Source: Starkeya sp. ORNL1
GTDB taxonomy: Bacteria > Pseudomonadota > Alphaproteobacteria > Rhizobiales > Xanthobacteraceae
Assembly (NCBI RefSeq): GCF_012971745.1
Contig: NZ_CP048834.1
Span: 3,596,001-3,660,000 of the forward strand
Reading direction: 5' to 3'
Length of the DNA: 64,000 nucleotides
The notes under the pieces are model-generated. The model saw nothing but the letters and a program-made list of their open reading frames with translations. It was not told the origin of the DNA and did not search any database. Below are positions 48,492-58,622 of this stretch, one piece after another (positions within the stretch are counted from its first letter, which is position 1; each line of letters opens with the position of its first letter). Both the position numbers and the translations under genes were made by a program.

Positions 48492-49079
48492 TCAGAATAT
48501 CCCCGGCACGATGCGCGCGGTGCGCGCGCTATAGGCGCGGTATTCCTCGCCGAACGTGTCGAGCATCATGCCTTCTTCGCGTCCGACGCGGAACGCGAAC
48601 AATATGCCGAAGCCGATGAAGCCGGCCGGTCCGGCGATCCAGTTAGGGATCAGGATCAGCTGCGCCAGCGCCCACAGGAAGAAGGCGGAATACATCGGGT
48701 GGCGCACATAGCGGTAGACGCCACCGGTGATGAGCTTGTGCTTGTCCTTGATCTCCAGCGTCACCGACCAGTTCTTGCCGAGGTCCTTGTGGGTGCGGCG
48801 GAACAGCCAGAGCGAGAAGCCGAACACCAGCGCCCCGAGCACCAGCTGCGCGATCGAGAACGGGTAGTTGGCGGATTTCGGGAAGCCGGTGAACACCCAG
48901 ATGCCGGGAATAATGCCGAGCCCCATGGTCGAGCAGAACAGCAATATGCGCTCGCGCAGCCGGTCGCGGGCATCCACCACCCGCTCGCGCTTCACCCGGC
49001 GCTCGAACGGGAAACGTATGGCGTACCAGCCAACGACGCCGATGGCCCAGACGATCTTGGTGGCGATAAGGAGATTCAT
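48492..49079 (-). CDS. Isoprenylcysteine carboxyl methyltransferase-like membrane protein
   Basis: A 195-aa membrane protein with four or five helices. It carries the ICMT/PEMT-type signature KLITGGVYRYVRHPMYSAFFLWALAQ and the later acidic element REEGMMLDTFGEEYRAYSART (GxxYxxY-like). Relatives methylate lipids, prenyl groups or sulfide donors using SAM. Its ATG at 49079 overlaps the stop of the upstream hydrolase by ATGA, so the two are translationally coupled. Substrate unknown. Confidence 0.85.
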   Translation of the reverse strand: MNLLIATKIVWAIGVVGWYAIRFPFERRVKRERVVDARDRLRERILLFCSTMGLGIIPGIWVFTGFPKSANYPFSIAQLVLGALVFGFSLWLFRRTHKDLGKNWSVTLEIKDKHKLITGGVYRYVRHPMYSAFFLWALAQLILIPNWIAGPAGFIGFGILFAFRVGREEGMMLDTFGEEYRAYSARTARIVPGIF

Positions 49080-50398
49080 GCGGCGTCCAGGGCTGCGGAG
49101 GTGGGAGGCTGTGGTTCGAACGGCGCGACGGACAGCAGGCGGCCGTCGGGCGTGAAGCGGTTTATCGCACCGTCCTTGTCGGTGGCGAGCACGGCGAACG
49201 GCACCGGGCCGAGCGCGATCATGAAATAGTCGTAGGAAGCACGCTTCTCGTTCGCCAGCATGAACTGGTAGTGGATGCGCATCGGGCTCCAGCGGTGCCG
49301 GCGGAAATTCTCCCGCATGACCATATGCTTGATGTTGGCATCGCGCAGCAGCGGGCGCGGTCCGTCGAGGCTGAAGCGGCGGTCGAAGCCGGTGCGACGC
49401 AGCAGCACGGGGTGGAATTTGTGGAAATTGATGGCGTCGTGCCGCGCCTGGTATTCCGCCCAGGCGAGGCCCGGCAGGTTCGACAGCCGCGCCGCCTCCG
49501 CCCGCACCCGCCCGCCCGAGGGATGCAAAGCGAGCTTGGGAATGGTGGCGCCGCAGGTGAGCAGGCAGATGCGCGTGCCGCGCTCGCACAGCTTCGGGTC
49601 GAGATCGAGCGCGCGGCCGATCACCCTGAGCACCAGCGTCGCCCCCAGGCTGTGGCCGACCAGGACGATCTCGTCATAGCGCTTGCTGGCGACGCGCTGC
49701 ACCAGCAATTCCCCGAGCCGATCGAGCCGGGCATCCACCGTCGGGGTCCGGCCGTACATGTAGTTGCGGGCAAGATCCCAGTCATCGAGCGCCTGGTGCA
49801 GCCGCCAGCGCCGCCCGGGCTGGTGGAACAGCGCGAAGAACACGCCGATCCCCACCAGCACGCCGCCGATCTCTGGCCATGGCGTAGCCAGGCCATAGCC
49901 GAGCCCAAGCATTGCCAGCCAGCCGGCGAGCCATGCCACCCCGGCGAACAGGCCGGTGATGAGATAGGGGAAGAAGAAGAACAGGCCGTAGCGCACGCAG
50001 GCCTTCAGGTAGCGCCATGCCGTGCCGGTGAAGAAGAAGTCGCTCAGCGCGTAGAAGCCGCGCCCCAGCCGCACCGGATTCGGCCGCTCGTCGAGCGCGA
50101 CGACGATATCGTCCCAGCGCAGGATCTCGTAATCGGTCTCGCGCTGCCAGTTCGGCCCGGAGGCGGTCACGCGCCAGCGCGCCGAGGGACCCATCTCGCC
50201 TTCAAGCGTGCCATCATCGAGACGCTCCGACACTCGGACATCGAACGACCACAGCTTGGCGAACTTGCCGGCCTGATAGACGAAGCGGCCGTAATGGTAG
50301 TCCATGTCGGTCGGGTCATGGCCGGGCATGAACAACATCAGACGGCGCGCCGGCGCCGTGCTGTCATTCCTCGCTTCGCTCCCGGCTTCGCCCTTCAT
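49076..50398 (-). CDS. Membrane-anchored alpha/beta-hydrolase-like protein of unknown function
   Basis: A 440-aa protein. Residues 1-110 are soluble ([20 protein letters not shown] at the start). A hydrophobic block follows ([32 protein letters not shown] and [16 protein letters not shown]). The second half contains [17 protein letters not shown], a nucleophile-elbow (GHSLG) typical of alpha/beta hydrolases; candidate Asp and His residues follow but I cannot assign them. It overlaps the downstream ICMT-like gene by 4 nt. Divergent from dxs. Lipase, esterase or a non-enzymatic role are all possible. Confidence 0.75.
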   Translation of the reverse strand: MKGEAGSEARNDSTAPARRLMLFMPGHDPTDMDYHYGRFVYQAGKFAKLWSFDVRVSERLDDGTLEGEMGPSARWRVTASGPNWQRETDYEILRWDDIVVALDERPNPVRLGRGFYALSDFFFTGTAWRYLKACVRYGLFFFFPYLITGLFAGVAWLAGWLAMLGLGYGLATPWPEIGGVLVGIGVFFALFHQPGRRWRLHQALDDWDLARNYMYGRTPTVDARLDRLGELLVQRVASKRYDEIVLVGHSLGATLVLRVIGRALDLDPKLCERGTRICLLTCGATIPKLALHPSGGRVRAEAARLSNLPGLAWAEYQARHDAINFHKFHPVLLRRTGFDRRFSLDGPRPLLRDANIKHMVMRENFRRHRWSPMRIHYQFMLANEKRASYDYFMIALGPVPFAVLATDKDGAINRFTPDGRLLSVAPFEPQPPTSAALDAA

Positions 50399-50646
50399 TG
50401 CGTGGTTCTAGCGGATGCACGCCATGCGCGCCAATGCCGGGCCGCACAGGCGGGGGCTCTCTCCACATCTGTTGCGCCAATCCGGCGCCGTTCCGGTACC
50501 GCCATGCCGTTGCGTGCCAAAGGGCTGAATCCCGGTGCGTTGCGCGCTTCCTTGCCATTGTGTATCCCAGAGGACGTGCAGTCTTCCACGCTCTGCACAG
50601 GCGCGGGTGCGCGGCCTTCCGGCCGTGCACCGCATCGGAGACGTCC

Positions 50647-52584
50647 TTGACCCGCCCCTCGACCCCGCTTCTCGACACTGTCCATGCACCGGCCGACCTG
50701 CGCCGCCTGCCCGAGGAACGCCTGGGCGAGCTGGCCGCGGAGTTGCGCGCCGAGACCATCGACGCCGTCTCCGTCACCGGCGGGCATCTCGGCGCCGGGC
50801 TCGGCGTGGTCGAATTGACGCTCGCCCTGCACTACGTGTTCGATACCCCGTACGACCGGCTGGTCTGGGATGTCGGTCACCAGAGCTACCCGCACAAGAT
50901 CCTCACCGGGCGCCGCGAGCGCATCCGCACGCTGCGCCAGGGCGGCGGGCTTTCCGGCTTCACCAACCGGGCGGAGAGCGAATACGACCCGTTCGGTGCC
51001 GGGCATTCCTCGACCTCGATCTCCGCCGGGCTCGGCATGGCGGTGGCCCGCGATCTCGATGGTGGCGAAGGGTCTGCGAAGCGCAACGTGGTCTGCGTCA
51101 TCGGCGACGGCGCCATGTCGGCCGGCATGGCCTATGAGGCGATGAACAATGCCGGGGCGATGGATTCCCGCCTCATCGTCATCCTCAACGACAATGACAT
51201 GTCGATCGCGCCGCCGGTCGGCGCCATGTCGGCCTATCTGGCCCGGCTGATCTCCGGGCCGACCTACCGCACGCTGCGCGAGACGGCGAAGCAGCTCGCC
51301 GGCAACCTGCCGAAATTCTTCGGCCAGAAGGCGGCCCGCGCCGAGGAATATGCCCGCGGCTTCTGGACCGGCGGCACGCTGTTCGAAGAACTCGGCTTCT
51401 ATTATGTCGGCCCGATCGACGGCCATAATCTCGACCATCTGCTCCCGGTGCTGTGCAATGTGCGCGACATGCAGACCGGGCCGATCCTGGTCCATGTCGT
51501 CACCCAGAAGGGCAAGGGCTATCCGCCGGCGGAAGCCTCGGCCGACAAATATCATGGCGTGCAGCGCTTCGACGTCGCCACCGGCGCGCAGAAGAAGGCC
51601 GTTTCCAACGCCCCGACCTATACGCGGGTGTTCGCCGACGCGCTGATCGAGGAAGCGCGGCACGACGACAAGATCGTCGCCATCAATGCCGCCATGCCGG
51701 CCGGCACCGGGCTCGATCTGTTCGGCGAGGCGTTTCCGACCCGCACCTTCGATGTCGGCATTGCCGAGCAGCACGCCGTGACCTTCGCCGCCGGCCTCGC
51801 CACCGAAGGCTACAAGCCGTTCTGCGCCATCTATTCAACCTTCCTGCAGCGCGCCTATGACCAGATCGTCCATGACGTGGTGATCCAGAATCTCCCGGTC
51901 CGCTTCGCGCTCGACCGCGCCGGGCTGGTCGGAGCGGACGGCGCCACCCATGTCGGCGGCTTCGACCTGCCGATGCTGGCCTGCCTGCCGGGCATGGTGG
52001 TGATGGCGCCGGCCAATGAGGCGGAGCTGGTGCATATGGTGGCCACGGCCGCCGCCTATGATGAAGGCCCCATCGCCTTCCGCTATCCGCGCGGCGAGGG
52101 TGTTGGCGTCGAGCGCCCGGCGCGTGGTTCGGTGCTGCCGATCGGCAAGGGCCGCGTGGTGCGCGAGGGCGCGGCGGTGGCGTTGCTCTCGCTCGGCACC
52201 AGGCTGGCGGAATGCCTCACCGCCGCCGACCAGCTCGCCGGCTTTGGGCTTTCCACCACGGTGGCCGATGCGCGCTTCGTCAAGCCGCTCGATCGCGAAC
52301 TGGTCCTGCGCCTCGCTCGCGAGCATGAGGTGCTGGTGACGGTGGAAGAAGGCGCCTCCGGCGGCTTCGGCAGCCAGGTGCTGGGGCTGCTCGCCGAGGT
52401 CGGCGCCTTCGATCGCGGGCTGAAGGTGCGCACCCTCACCCTGCCGGACCGCTTCCTGGAACATGATTCACCGGCCGTGCAGCTCGCCGCCGCCGGGCTC
52501 GATGCGCGCAGCATCGTCGCCGGCGTGCTTGGCGCGCTCGGCCGCGCCGAAGCGGACGTCCAGGCGGCGCTGCTGAGCGGCTAG
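50647..52584 (+). CDS. dxs: 1-deoxy-D-xylulose-5-phosphate synthase
   Basis: Thiamin-diphosphate enzyme (645 aa) for the first step of the MEP isoprenoid pathway. Visible are [38 protein letters not shown], the TPP motif [18 protein letters not shown] and, in the second half, [17 protein letters not shown]. The start is TTG at 50647: it follows GGAG at 6 nt and begins right at the family N-terminus; longer frames are artefacts. It stands next to tlyA in a common Hyphomicrobiales order, though a secreted-protein gene on the other strand intervenes. Confidence 0.95.
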   Translation: MTRPSTPLLDTVHAPADLRRLPEERLGELAAELRAETIDAVSVTGGHLGAGLGVVELTLALHYVFDTPYDRLVWDVGHQSYPHKILTGRRERIRTLRQGGGLSGFTNRAESEYDPFGAGHSSTSISAGLGMAVARDLDGGEGSAKRNVVCVIGDGAMSAGMAYEAMNNAGAMDSRLIVILNDNDMSIAPPVGAMSAYLARLISGPTYRTLRETAKQLAGNLPKFFGQKAARAEEYARGFWTGGTLFEELGFYYVGPIDGHNLDHLLPVLCNVRDMQTGPILVHVVTQKGKGYPPAEASADKYHGVQRFDVATGAQKKAVSNAPTYTRVFADALIEEARHDDKIVAINAAMPAGTGLDLFGEAFPTRTFDVGIAEQHAVTFAAGLATEGYKPFCAIYSTFLQRAYDQIVHDVVIQNLPVRFALDRAGLVGADGATHVGGFDLPMLACLPGMVVMAPANEAELVHMVATAAAYDEGPIAFRYPRGEGVGVERPARGSVLPIGKGRVVREGAAVALLSLGTRLAECLTAADQLAGFGLSTTVADARFVKPLDRELVLRLAREHEVLVTVEEGASGGFGSQVLGLLAEVGAFDRGLKVRTLTLPDRFLEHDSPAVQLAAAGLDARSIVAGVLGALGRAEADVQAALLSG

Positions 52585-52651
52585 AGCATTTCCCGATCAG
52601 ATGGAATCATCTGGTCGAAGAGGAATTGCTCCAGCTTATTGAAGCTAGAGC
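52585..52651. repeat. Intergenic palindrome, family D
   Basis: TAGAGCATTTCCCGATCAGATG-GAATC-ATCTGGTCGAAGAGGAATTGCTC, followed by a shorter AGCTTATTGAAGCT stem. It is the clearest family-D copy. It lies between the convergent dxs and the secreted-protein gene. Confidence 0.72.
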
Positions 52652-52653
52652 GA

Positions 52654-53268
52654 TCACTTCACCGAGGACGGCAGGATCTTCGCCTTCAGGCAGCCGGCCT
52701 CGAAGGCCGGCAGGCGCTTCTGCGCCGAGATCATGGGGAGGGTCTCGCTGGCGCCGGGCACCGTCACCCTGAGCTGGTCGCCGACCTTGAACACCTCGAT
52801 CAGCTTGGGCTCCAGCTTCACCTGCGCCTCGACGGCGCGCCGGCCCTCGGTCACGGACGGGAAGGTGCTGGCGGCGAACTCGACCACGGTCTTGCCATTG
52901 CCGAGGGTGAGGCGCACCGCGTCGCCGGCCTGGGCCTTGGGCGGAGAGAGCTCGGCAACGATCTGGAACAGGCCGGAGCCGGGCCGGCAAGTGGCAACGA
53001 GGAACGGCGCCGGCGCCTTGGCGACGCCGTATTGCAGCACGAAGGCCTCGTCGTCGCGGCCATAGCTCCAGATGCCGGGCGGGGGCTTGGGCCTGGTGTC
53101 GGCCTTGGCGGCGTCCGCCTTGGCCTTGGCATCAGCCTTGGCTTTCGCCTCCAGCTTCGCCTTCGCCTTGGCCTCCTTCTTGGAGGCCGCATCGGCCGGC
53201 GATGCTGCCAGCGCGCCGACGGCGAGCAGCAGGAACGCAAGGCGCACAAAGTTCGACAAGCGACGCAT
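52654..53268 (-). CDS. Secreted protein with Lys/Ala-rich segment, unknown function
   Basis: A 204-aa protein. A signal peptide (MRRLSNFVRLAFLLLAVGALAASPADA) precedes a strikingly repetitive Ala/Lys helix (KKEAKAKAKLEAKAKADAKA). The rest (GIWSYGRDDEAFVLQYGVAK, CRPGSGLFQIVAELSP) forms what looks like one small beta domain with two Cys (ATCRPG, AGCLKA). No family is recognised with confidence. It lies between dxs and tlyA on the opposite strand. Confidence 0.72.
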   Translation of the reverse strand: MRRLSNFVRLAFLLLAVGALAASPADAASKKEAKAKAKLEAKAKADAKAKADAAKADTRPKPPPGIWSYGRDDEAFVLQYGVAKAPAPFLVATCRPGSGLFQIVAELSPPKAQAGDAVRLTLGNGKTVVEFAASTFPSVTEGRRAVEAQVKLEPKLIEVFKVGDQLRVTVPGASETLPMISAQKRLPAFEAGCLKAKILPSSVK

Positions 53269-53353
53269 GGCTTAACGGGGCGCCTCGGCGGGATTAGCTA
53301 TGGGAAGACGGCCGCATAGTGCCGTGCAGGTGATGAATGGGTGGTGACCGATT

Positions 53354-54118
53354 GTGACAGAACGCGGGCGGGATGATGACCGGAGCGCGAAACGGCTGCG
53401 TGCCGACCGTCTTCTGGTCGAACGCGGGCTGTTCGAGAGCCGCGCGCGGGCCCAGGCGGCCATCGAGGCCGGCCTGGTGCGCGCCGGCGGGCGCACGGTT
53501 GCGCGCGCGTCCGACATGCTCGCCGTCGATGCCACGCTGGATGCCGAGGAGGCCTTCCGCTGGGTCTCGCGCGGCGGCGTGAAGCTGGAAGCGGCGCTCG
53601 ACGCCGCCGGCATCGACGTTACTACCAAGGAGGCGCTGGATGTCGGCGCCTCTACCGGCGGCTTCACCGAGGTGCTGCTGGCGCGCGGCGCGAAGCGGGT
53701 CCACGCGGTCGATGTCGGGCGCGGCCAGCTCCATGCTCGCCTGCGCACCAATCCCGCCGTGGTCTCGCTGGAGGAAACCGATATCCGTACCTTGCCGGTG
53801 GGCGCCATCCCCACTGCCGACATCATCACCATCGATGTCAGCTTCATCGGCCTCGCGCAGGTGCTGCCTGCCGCGCTAGCCCATGCTGCACCGGGCGCGG
53901 TGCTGGTGGCGCTGGTCAAGCCGCAATTCGAGGTCGGCAGGGATAAATTGTCCAAAGGCGGCATCGTGAAGGACGCCGCCGCCCGAGCCGGCGCCGTGGC
54001 GGCCGTGGCGGGGTGCCTGGCCCAGCTCGGGTGGCGAACGCTCCACACATTGCCGTCCCCAATCGCGGGCGGCGACGGCAATGTGGAGACTCTGATCGTG
54101 GCGGCTGCGGCGACATGA
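53354..54118 (+). CDS. tlyA: TlyA-family rRNA 2'-O-methyltransferase
   Basis: A 254-aa protein. The N-terminal S4 RNA-binding domain (RLRADRLLVERGLFESRARAQAAIEAGLV) is followed by an FtsJ-like methyltransferase (LDVGASTGGFTEVLLARGAKR, the SAM loop, then ITIDVSFIGLAQVLPAAL and LVKPQFEVGRDKLSKGG). TlyA methylates ribose in rRNA; it is often misnamed hemolysin A. The start is GTG at 53354. It is followed by a DUF1097 gene on the other strand. Confidence 0.92.
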   Translation: MTERGRDDDRSAKRLRADRLLVERGLFESRARAQAAIEAGLVRAGGRTVARASDMLAVDATLDAEEAFRWVSRGGVKLEAALDAAGIDVTTKEALDVGASTGGFTEVLLARGAKRVHAVDVGRGQLHARLRTNPAVVSLEETDIRTLPVGAIPTADIITIDVSFIGLAQVLPAALAHAAPGAVLVALVKPQFEVGRDKLSKGGIVKDAAARAGAVAAVAGCLAQLGWRTLHTLPSPIAGGDGNVETLIVAAAAT

Positions 54119-54156
54119 TGAGGTCGCAGGAGCAACCAGTGTCAGGCGGCCTGGCG

Positions 54157-54696
54157 TCAGGCGTGGCGGCGAGCCTGCCCGGCATTGCCGAGCAGCGCAG
54201 CCGCGACCTTTTCGGAGACATAGCCGAGCACGGCGCCGACGATCATGGAGAGCGCGATCGTCACTACCGGATTGCCCAGCGACGCCGAGGTGAGCATGGC
54301 GAGGCCGTCAGCGGTCAGCAGTGCATAGCCGGCAGTGGCGGCAAAGCCGTAGACCAGCGCCGGAATGGCGGCGAAGGCCGGCATATTCGCCAGCATGATC
54401 ATGACCAGGACGCCGACACCGACGCAGATGCCGGCCCAGAGCGGCAGACCGAGGCTGCTGCCCATGCCGCCGCGGCTCACCGCGAGGAGTGTGAGCCCCG
54501 CCATGATGCAGCCGGCGACATTCGCCATGATGGTTGCCTTGAGGCCGGCTTCCTTCCCCCCACAGTGAAAGAAGCAGGCCCAAGCGATGAAAGCGGCCCA
54601 GATCTGCAGACCGCCGGCAAGAGGTCCGAGGAACAGCCAGGTGGCCAATCCTCCGAGTAGGCCGATACTGATGGCAAGCGCAGAGATAAGCGACAT
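54157..54696 (-). CDS. DUF1097 membrane protein
   Basis: A 179-aa protein with five or six hydrophobic helices (ALAISIGLLGGLATWLFLGP, GLQIWAAFIAWACFFHCGGK, IMANVAGCIMAGLTLLA and more). The FHCGG stretch after helix 2 is characteristic of DUF1097. Function unknown; such proteins are sometimes near urea or amino-acid metabolism genes. It converges on tlyA and has its own AT-rich upstream region (54697-54883), shared with the divergent methyltransferase gene. Confidence 0.85.
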   Translation of the reverse strand: MSLISALAISIGLLGGLATWLFLGPLAGGLQIWAAFIAWACFFHCGGKEAGLKATIMANVAGCIMAGLTLLAVSRGGMGSSLGLPLWAGICVGVGVLVMIMLANMPAFAAIPALVYGFAATAGYALLTADGLAMLTSASLGNPVVTIALSMIVGAVLGYVSEKVAAALLGNAGQARRHA

Positions 54697-54883
54697 CCCT
54701 TTCCCCCTTTGCGTGCGCTTCGCGACTTATTATTATGTGCGCGTGCTAAGTAAATATGGCTGTCCGTTTTAAAAATGGGAATCAGCCGCACGAATACTAC
54801 GCTGATTCGAAGCAATGCGCATAACGTCACAATCGAGATGATAAATTGTCACACCTGATTATTAGGCGAATGCATAATACGGC

Positions 54884-56161
54884 ATGGCACACGGCATGAG
54901 TCTTCCGCAAAGGAGCACCATTGCCGTCAGCATCGATCGGCTCGGGCATCGCGGCGACGGCATTGCCGAGACGCCGGAGGGGCCGGTGTTCGTGCCGCTC
55001 GCGCTGCCCGGCGAACAGGTCGAGATCGAGCGCGAGGGCGAGCGCGGGCGGCTGCTGCATGTCGTCGTGCCCAGCGTCGAGCGGATCGAGCCCGGCTGCC
55101 GCCATGTCGGGGCGTGCGGCGGCTGTGCCTTCCAGCATTGGAGCGCAGCGCCCTATCGTGCCTGGAAGCGCGGCCTCGTGTTCGAGGCGCTGGCCCGCGC
55201 CGGGCTCGATGCGCCGGTGGGCGAACTTGTCCCGGCGCATGGCGAGGGGCGGCGGCGCGTTACTTTCCATGCCCGCGGCACCGGCGGCAGCGCCAGGCCG
55301 GGACGCGACGTGCTCACGGTCGGCTTCGCCGGGCGGCGCAGCCACGCCATCGTGCCGATCGACGCCTGTCCGATCCTGGCGCCGGCGCTCAAGGGCGCGC
55401 TGCCAGCCGCCTGGGCGGTCGCCGGCGTGCTCGCCCCGCTCGCCAAGCCGCTGGACCTGCAAGTAACCGCGACCGAGACCGGGCTCGACATGGATGTGCG
55501 CGGCAGCGGTCCGTTGAAGCCGAATCGTATCGCGATGCTGGCGGAGGTGGCCGGACAGCACCGCCTCGCCCGGCTGACGCGCCACGGCGAGCTCGTGCTG
55601 CAGCGCGAGTCGCCGATGGTGACGATGGGCCGCGCCAGGGTCGTGCTGCCACCAGGCTCGTTCCTTCAGGCCACGCTCGAGGGCGAGCACGTACTGGCTC
55701 GCCACGTGGTCGAAGCGGTAGGGAAAGCGGGCCGCGTCGCTGACCTGTTCAGCGGCGTCGGTACCTTTGCGCTGCGGCTCGCCGAGACCGCGCGGGTGAC
55801 AGCGGTCGAGGGCAATGAGGCGGCAGTGGAGGCGCTGGGCCGCGCGGTGCGCGGCGTGGCCGGGCTGAAGCCGGTCACGCCCGAAGCACGCGACCTGTTC
55901 CGCCGGCCCTTGCTGCCGCTGGAGCTGAAGGCGTTCGACGCCGTGGTGTTCGATCCGCCGCGCCAGGGTGCGGAAGCGCAGGCGCAGCAATTGGCGGCGA
56001 GCAAGGTGCCGCTGGTGGTGGGGGTGTCATGCGATCCGGTGACGTTCGCCCGCGACGCCGCGCTGCTGGCGGCGGGCGGCTATCGGCTGGAGAGCGTGAC
56101 GCCGATCGACCAGTTCCTGTACTCGGCGCATGTCGAGATGGTGGGGGTGTTCCGGAGGTAG
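54884..56161 (+). CDS. TrmA/RlmD-family RNA uridine-5-methyltransferase
   Basis: A 425-aa SAM-dependent methyltransferase. The N-terminus carries a TRAM-like segment ([29 protein letters not shown]). Iron-sulfur cysteines appear in [15 protein letters not shown] (C-x5-C-x2-C), the SAM motif in [15 protein letters not shown], and the catalytic Cys in [13 protein letters not shown] with [12 protein letters not shown] before it. RlmD (23S U1939) or a TrmA-like tRNA role are possible. ATG at 54884 is used; ATG at 54896 is also possible and neither has a clear ribosome site. Confidence 0.9.
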   Translation: MAHGMSLPQRSTIAVSIDRLGHRGDGIAETPEGPVFVPLALPGEQVEIEREGERGRLLHVVVPSVERIEPGCRHVGACGGCAFQHWSAAPYRAWKRGLVFEALARAGLDAPVGELVPAHGEGRRRVTFHARGTGGSARPGRDVLTVGFAGRRSHAIVPIDACPILAPALKGALPAAWAVAGVLAPLAKPLDLQVTATETGLDMDVRGSGPLKPNRIAMLAEVAGQHRLARLTRHGELVLQRESPMVTMGRARVVLPPGSFLQATLEGEHVLARHVVEAVGKAGRVADLFSGVGTFALRLAETARVTAVEGNEAAVEALGRAVRGVAGLKPVTPEARDLFRRPLLPLELKAFDAVVFDPPRQGAEAQAQQLAASKVPLVVGVSCDPVTFARDAALLAAGGYRLESVTPIDQFLYSAHVEMVGVFRR

Positions 56162-56187
56162 GGCGCTCGGCGTCTCCCTCCCAGCAT

Positions 56188-56213
56188 CGTCATCCCGGAC
56201 GGCCGGGATGACC
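56188..56213. repeat. Short family-A palindrome
   Basis: CGTCATCCCGGACGGCCGGGATGAC, a minimal hairpin between the convergent methyltransferase and DUF1194 genes. Confidence 0.7.
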
Positions 56214-56235
56214 ACCCGGTAGCGAGGGGGGAGAA

Positions 56236-57069
56236 CTAATTCCCCCAGCGGTCCATCCACATGCGCTCGCCGATGGTGCAGGAGATGCGCGGCGGGCTTA
56301 CCGCCGGCAGCACCATGACGTGCGGCGGCGGCTTCACGCCAGCGACTTCCAAAACCAGCTTGGTCTTGATGGCATCGGCGAATTCATGCTTGGCGCGGAT
56401 CGGGATGACGAAGGCGCCCGGCCCGCCGATCACGCAATCCTCGTAATAGACATCGAGCTGTTCGATATCGAGCATCGAGCCGGCCGGCTCCTTCAGGAGC
56501 AATGGCAGGCCGTTGATGGTGATGCCGCGCGAGACGAGGCCATCGCGGGTCGGCTCCACCAATGGCCCCTGGTTGTTGGTGCCGTCGCCCGATATGTCGA
56601 TGACGCGGCGCAGGCCCCGTATGCCGTTATTGTCGAACAGCGCGGCGCCGAAATTCATCGCCCCGGATATTGAGGTGCGATAGACGCGGCGCAGCGGCGC
56701 TTCCTGGATGGCGGTGGCGAAACGGGCGGCGCTGGCCGGGCCATCGACGATGGTCCAGTCGACCACCAGCTTCTGCTCGTCGACACCGGCCCATTCCATA
56801 TAGGCCAGCGCGACGCGGCCGTTCGGCCCGAGTTTCAAGGCATTGAGGAATTCGGGCGAGGTGACGGCGCCGATATAGCCCTCGCGCTGCAGCGCCAGTT
56901 CGTCGAGGTCCATCGAGTAGGAGACGTCGACCGCGAGCACCAGCTCGACATCCACCTGTTCATCCGCCGCTCCGGCCGGAACGATGGCGGCCCAGAGGGC
57001 CAGAATCAGAGCCGAGAGCACAGCCTGGAGGAACAGGGTTCCAGCAGGCCGCATGCGCATGCGCACCAT
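56236..57069 (-). CDS. Secreted DUF1194 von Willebrand factor A-like protein
   Basis: A 277-aa exported protein. The signal peptide is TLFLQAVLSALILALWAAIVPAGA. The VWA-like domain then begins DVELVLAVDVSYSMDLDELALQREGY with a complete MIDAS DxSxS motif (DVSYS), and VIDISGDGTNNQG supplies later metal ligands. The ATG at 57069 follows GGAGG at a good distance, while a longer in-frame start at 57171 would precede the signal peptide. Role unknown; possibly metal-dependent protein binding in the periplasm. Confidence 0.9.
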   Translation of the reverse strand: MVRMRMRPAGTLFLQAVLSALILALWAAIVPAGAADEQVDVELVLAVDVSYSMDLDELALQREGYIGAVTSPEFLNALKLGPNGRVALAYMEWAGVDEQKLVVDWTIVDGPASAARFATAIQEAPLRRVYRTSISGAMNFGAALFDNNGIRGLRRVIDISGDGTNNQGPLVEPTRDGLVSRGITINGLPLLLKEPAGSMLDIEQLDVYYEDCVIGGPGAFVIPIRAKHEFADAIKTKLVLEVAGVKPPPHVMVLPAVSPPRISCTIGERMWMDRWGN

Positions 57070-57213
57070 CGCGACCTCCGTCTCGGACGGAACCCCGACG
57101 TGTCGGGGACCCGTCTGCGACGATGGTGGCACGGGCTCCGAGTCGCCAGAAGCCGAAATTGCAGGCAGCACGTGCCGATCGCGTGATCTACACTACCCCG
57201 ATATGGGGTAGCG

Positions 57214-58527
57214 TCAGACGTCCAGCGGCTCGGTGCCGGTAATCTCGATGCCGAAACCGGCAAGGCCGACATAGGTGCGGGTCCGCGAAGCGATGAGGCG
57301 GATCGAGGAAATGCCGAGGTCCTTCAGGATCTGCGCGCCGAGGCCGACCTCGCGCCAGTTCTCGTCGCGCAGCTTGGCTGAATCGGTCTTGTCGCCGAGC
57401 GCGGTGGCCGGCACACCGGAGGTGCCGTCGCGCAGATAGACCAGCACGCCCCGGCCCTCCGCCTTGATACGCTCCAGCGAGCAGCGAATGGCGTTGCCAC
57501 CGGTGAAGACGTCGCCGATCGGATCGGCGCGATGCAGCCGGACCAGCACGTCGCGCCCGTCGCCGATGCGGCCATGCACCAGAGCGAGATGGTTCACCGG
57601 ATCGAACGGCGTGACATAGGAAATGGCGTGCATCTCGCCGACCGCGGTCGGGGCGTCGAATTCGGCGGCGCGGGTGACCAGCTTCTCGCGCGCCTGGCGA
57701 TAGGCGATGAGGTCGGCGACCGAAATGCGCCTGAGGCCATGGGTGCTCGCGAAATCAGCAACCCGCGGCCCGCGCATCACCGTGCCGTCATCATTGACCA
57801 GCTCGCAAATGACGCCGACCGGCTCGAGGTTGGCCAGCCGGCAGAGATCAACCGCGGCCTCGGTATGGCCGGAGCGCATCAGCACCCCGCCCTCACGGGC
57901 GATCAGCGGGAAGATATGGCCTGGACGGACGAAATCGGCGGCGCCGGCATTCGGATTGGCGAGGCCGCGCACGGTAGCGGTGCGGTCCTCGGCCGAGATG
58001 CCGGTGGTGGTGCCGTGGCGATAATCCACCGAGACGGTGAAGGCGGTGGAATGCGGCGCATCATTCTCGGTCACCATCGGCGAGAGCCTGAGGCGCCGCG
58101 CGTGCTCGGCGGTGAGCGGGGTGCAGACGATACCGGAGGTGTGGCGCACGATGAAGGCAAGCTTCTCGGGCGTGGCGAACTGCGCGGCGACGATGAGGTC
58201 GCCTTCATTCTCGCGGTCGTCATCATCGGTGACGACCAGCATCTCACCCTGCGCGAAAGCCTCGATCGCCGCGTCGATGCGGGAGCGAATGGTGTCGTTC
58301 ATGGTCTTCACCTTCTGGATTTCGAGGCCCAAGCCCTCAAGCCCGAGGAAGTCGTTAGGGGTGACGGCGCCGTCGGTTGCGGTGGCGATGCGCGCGGCAG
58401 CCTCGCGCGATACCCAGGCCGGCTCGTCCTTGCACAGCGCGGTGATGCTGGCCGGCGACAAGCCCGCCGCGCGTGCGAACGCGCTGCGCGTAGTGCCGGT
58501 GGAGCGGAGCCAATCCGTAAGCTTCAT
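57214..58527 (-). CDS. ribB: HTH-fused RibB with zinc-ligand-less RibA-like tail
   Basis: A 437-aa protein. Residues 5-60 are a helix-turn-helix of the Cro/YdaS kind (RSAFARAAGLSPASITALCK). From M76 the 3,4-dihydroxy-2-butanone-4-phosphate synthase follows: DDDDRENEGDLIVAA and GHIFPLIAREGGVLMRSGHTEAAVDLCRLA, all catalytic-site stretches. The C-terminal ~150 residues look like GTP cyclohydrolase II, but the zinc cysteines are gone (HRADPIGDVF and GGNAIRCSLER replace the Cys-bearing loops), as in the RibBX type. It makes a riboflavin precursor. The start at 58527 has no clear ribosome site; translation could also begin at M76 (58302). Confidence 0.87.
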   Translation of the reverse strand: MKLTDWLRSTGTTRSAFARAAGLSPASITALCKDEPAWVSREAAARIATATDGAVTPNDFLGLEGLGLEIQKVKTMNDTIRSRIDAAIEAFAQGEMLVVTDDDDRENEGDLIVAAQFATPEKLAFIVRHTSGIVCTPLTAEHARRLRLSPMVTENDAPHSTAFTVSVDYRHGTTTGISAEDRTATVRGLANPNAGAADFVRPGHIFPLIAREGGVLMRSGHTEAAVDLCRLANLEPVGVICELVNDDGTVMRGPRVADFASTHGLRRISVADLIAYRQAREKLVTRAAEFDAPTAVGEMHAISYVTPFDPVNHLALVHGRIGDGRDVLVRLHRADPIGDVFTGGNAIRCSLERIKAEGRGVLVYLRDGTSGVPATALGDKTDSAKLRDENWREVGLGAQILKDLGISSIRLIASRTRTYVGLAGFGIEITGTEPLDV

Positions 58528-58622
58528 ACGAAGGAGTATAGAAGGGCGCGCCTTCGGCGGCAATGAAGGCGCGAAATGTTTTCAGCAATGCTGAAAATGC
58601 CGAGGCGCAATGCCGCCGAAAG

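Noticed and set aside
50398..50646. Upstream extension of dxs
   Set aside because: Adds about 80 residues unlike any Dxs and overlaps the divergent gene; TTG at 50647 has a ribosome site.
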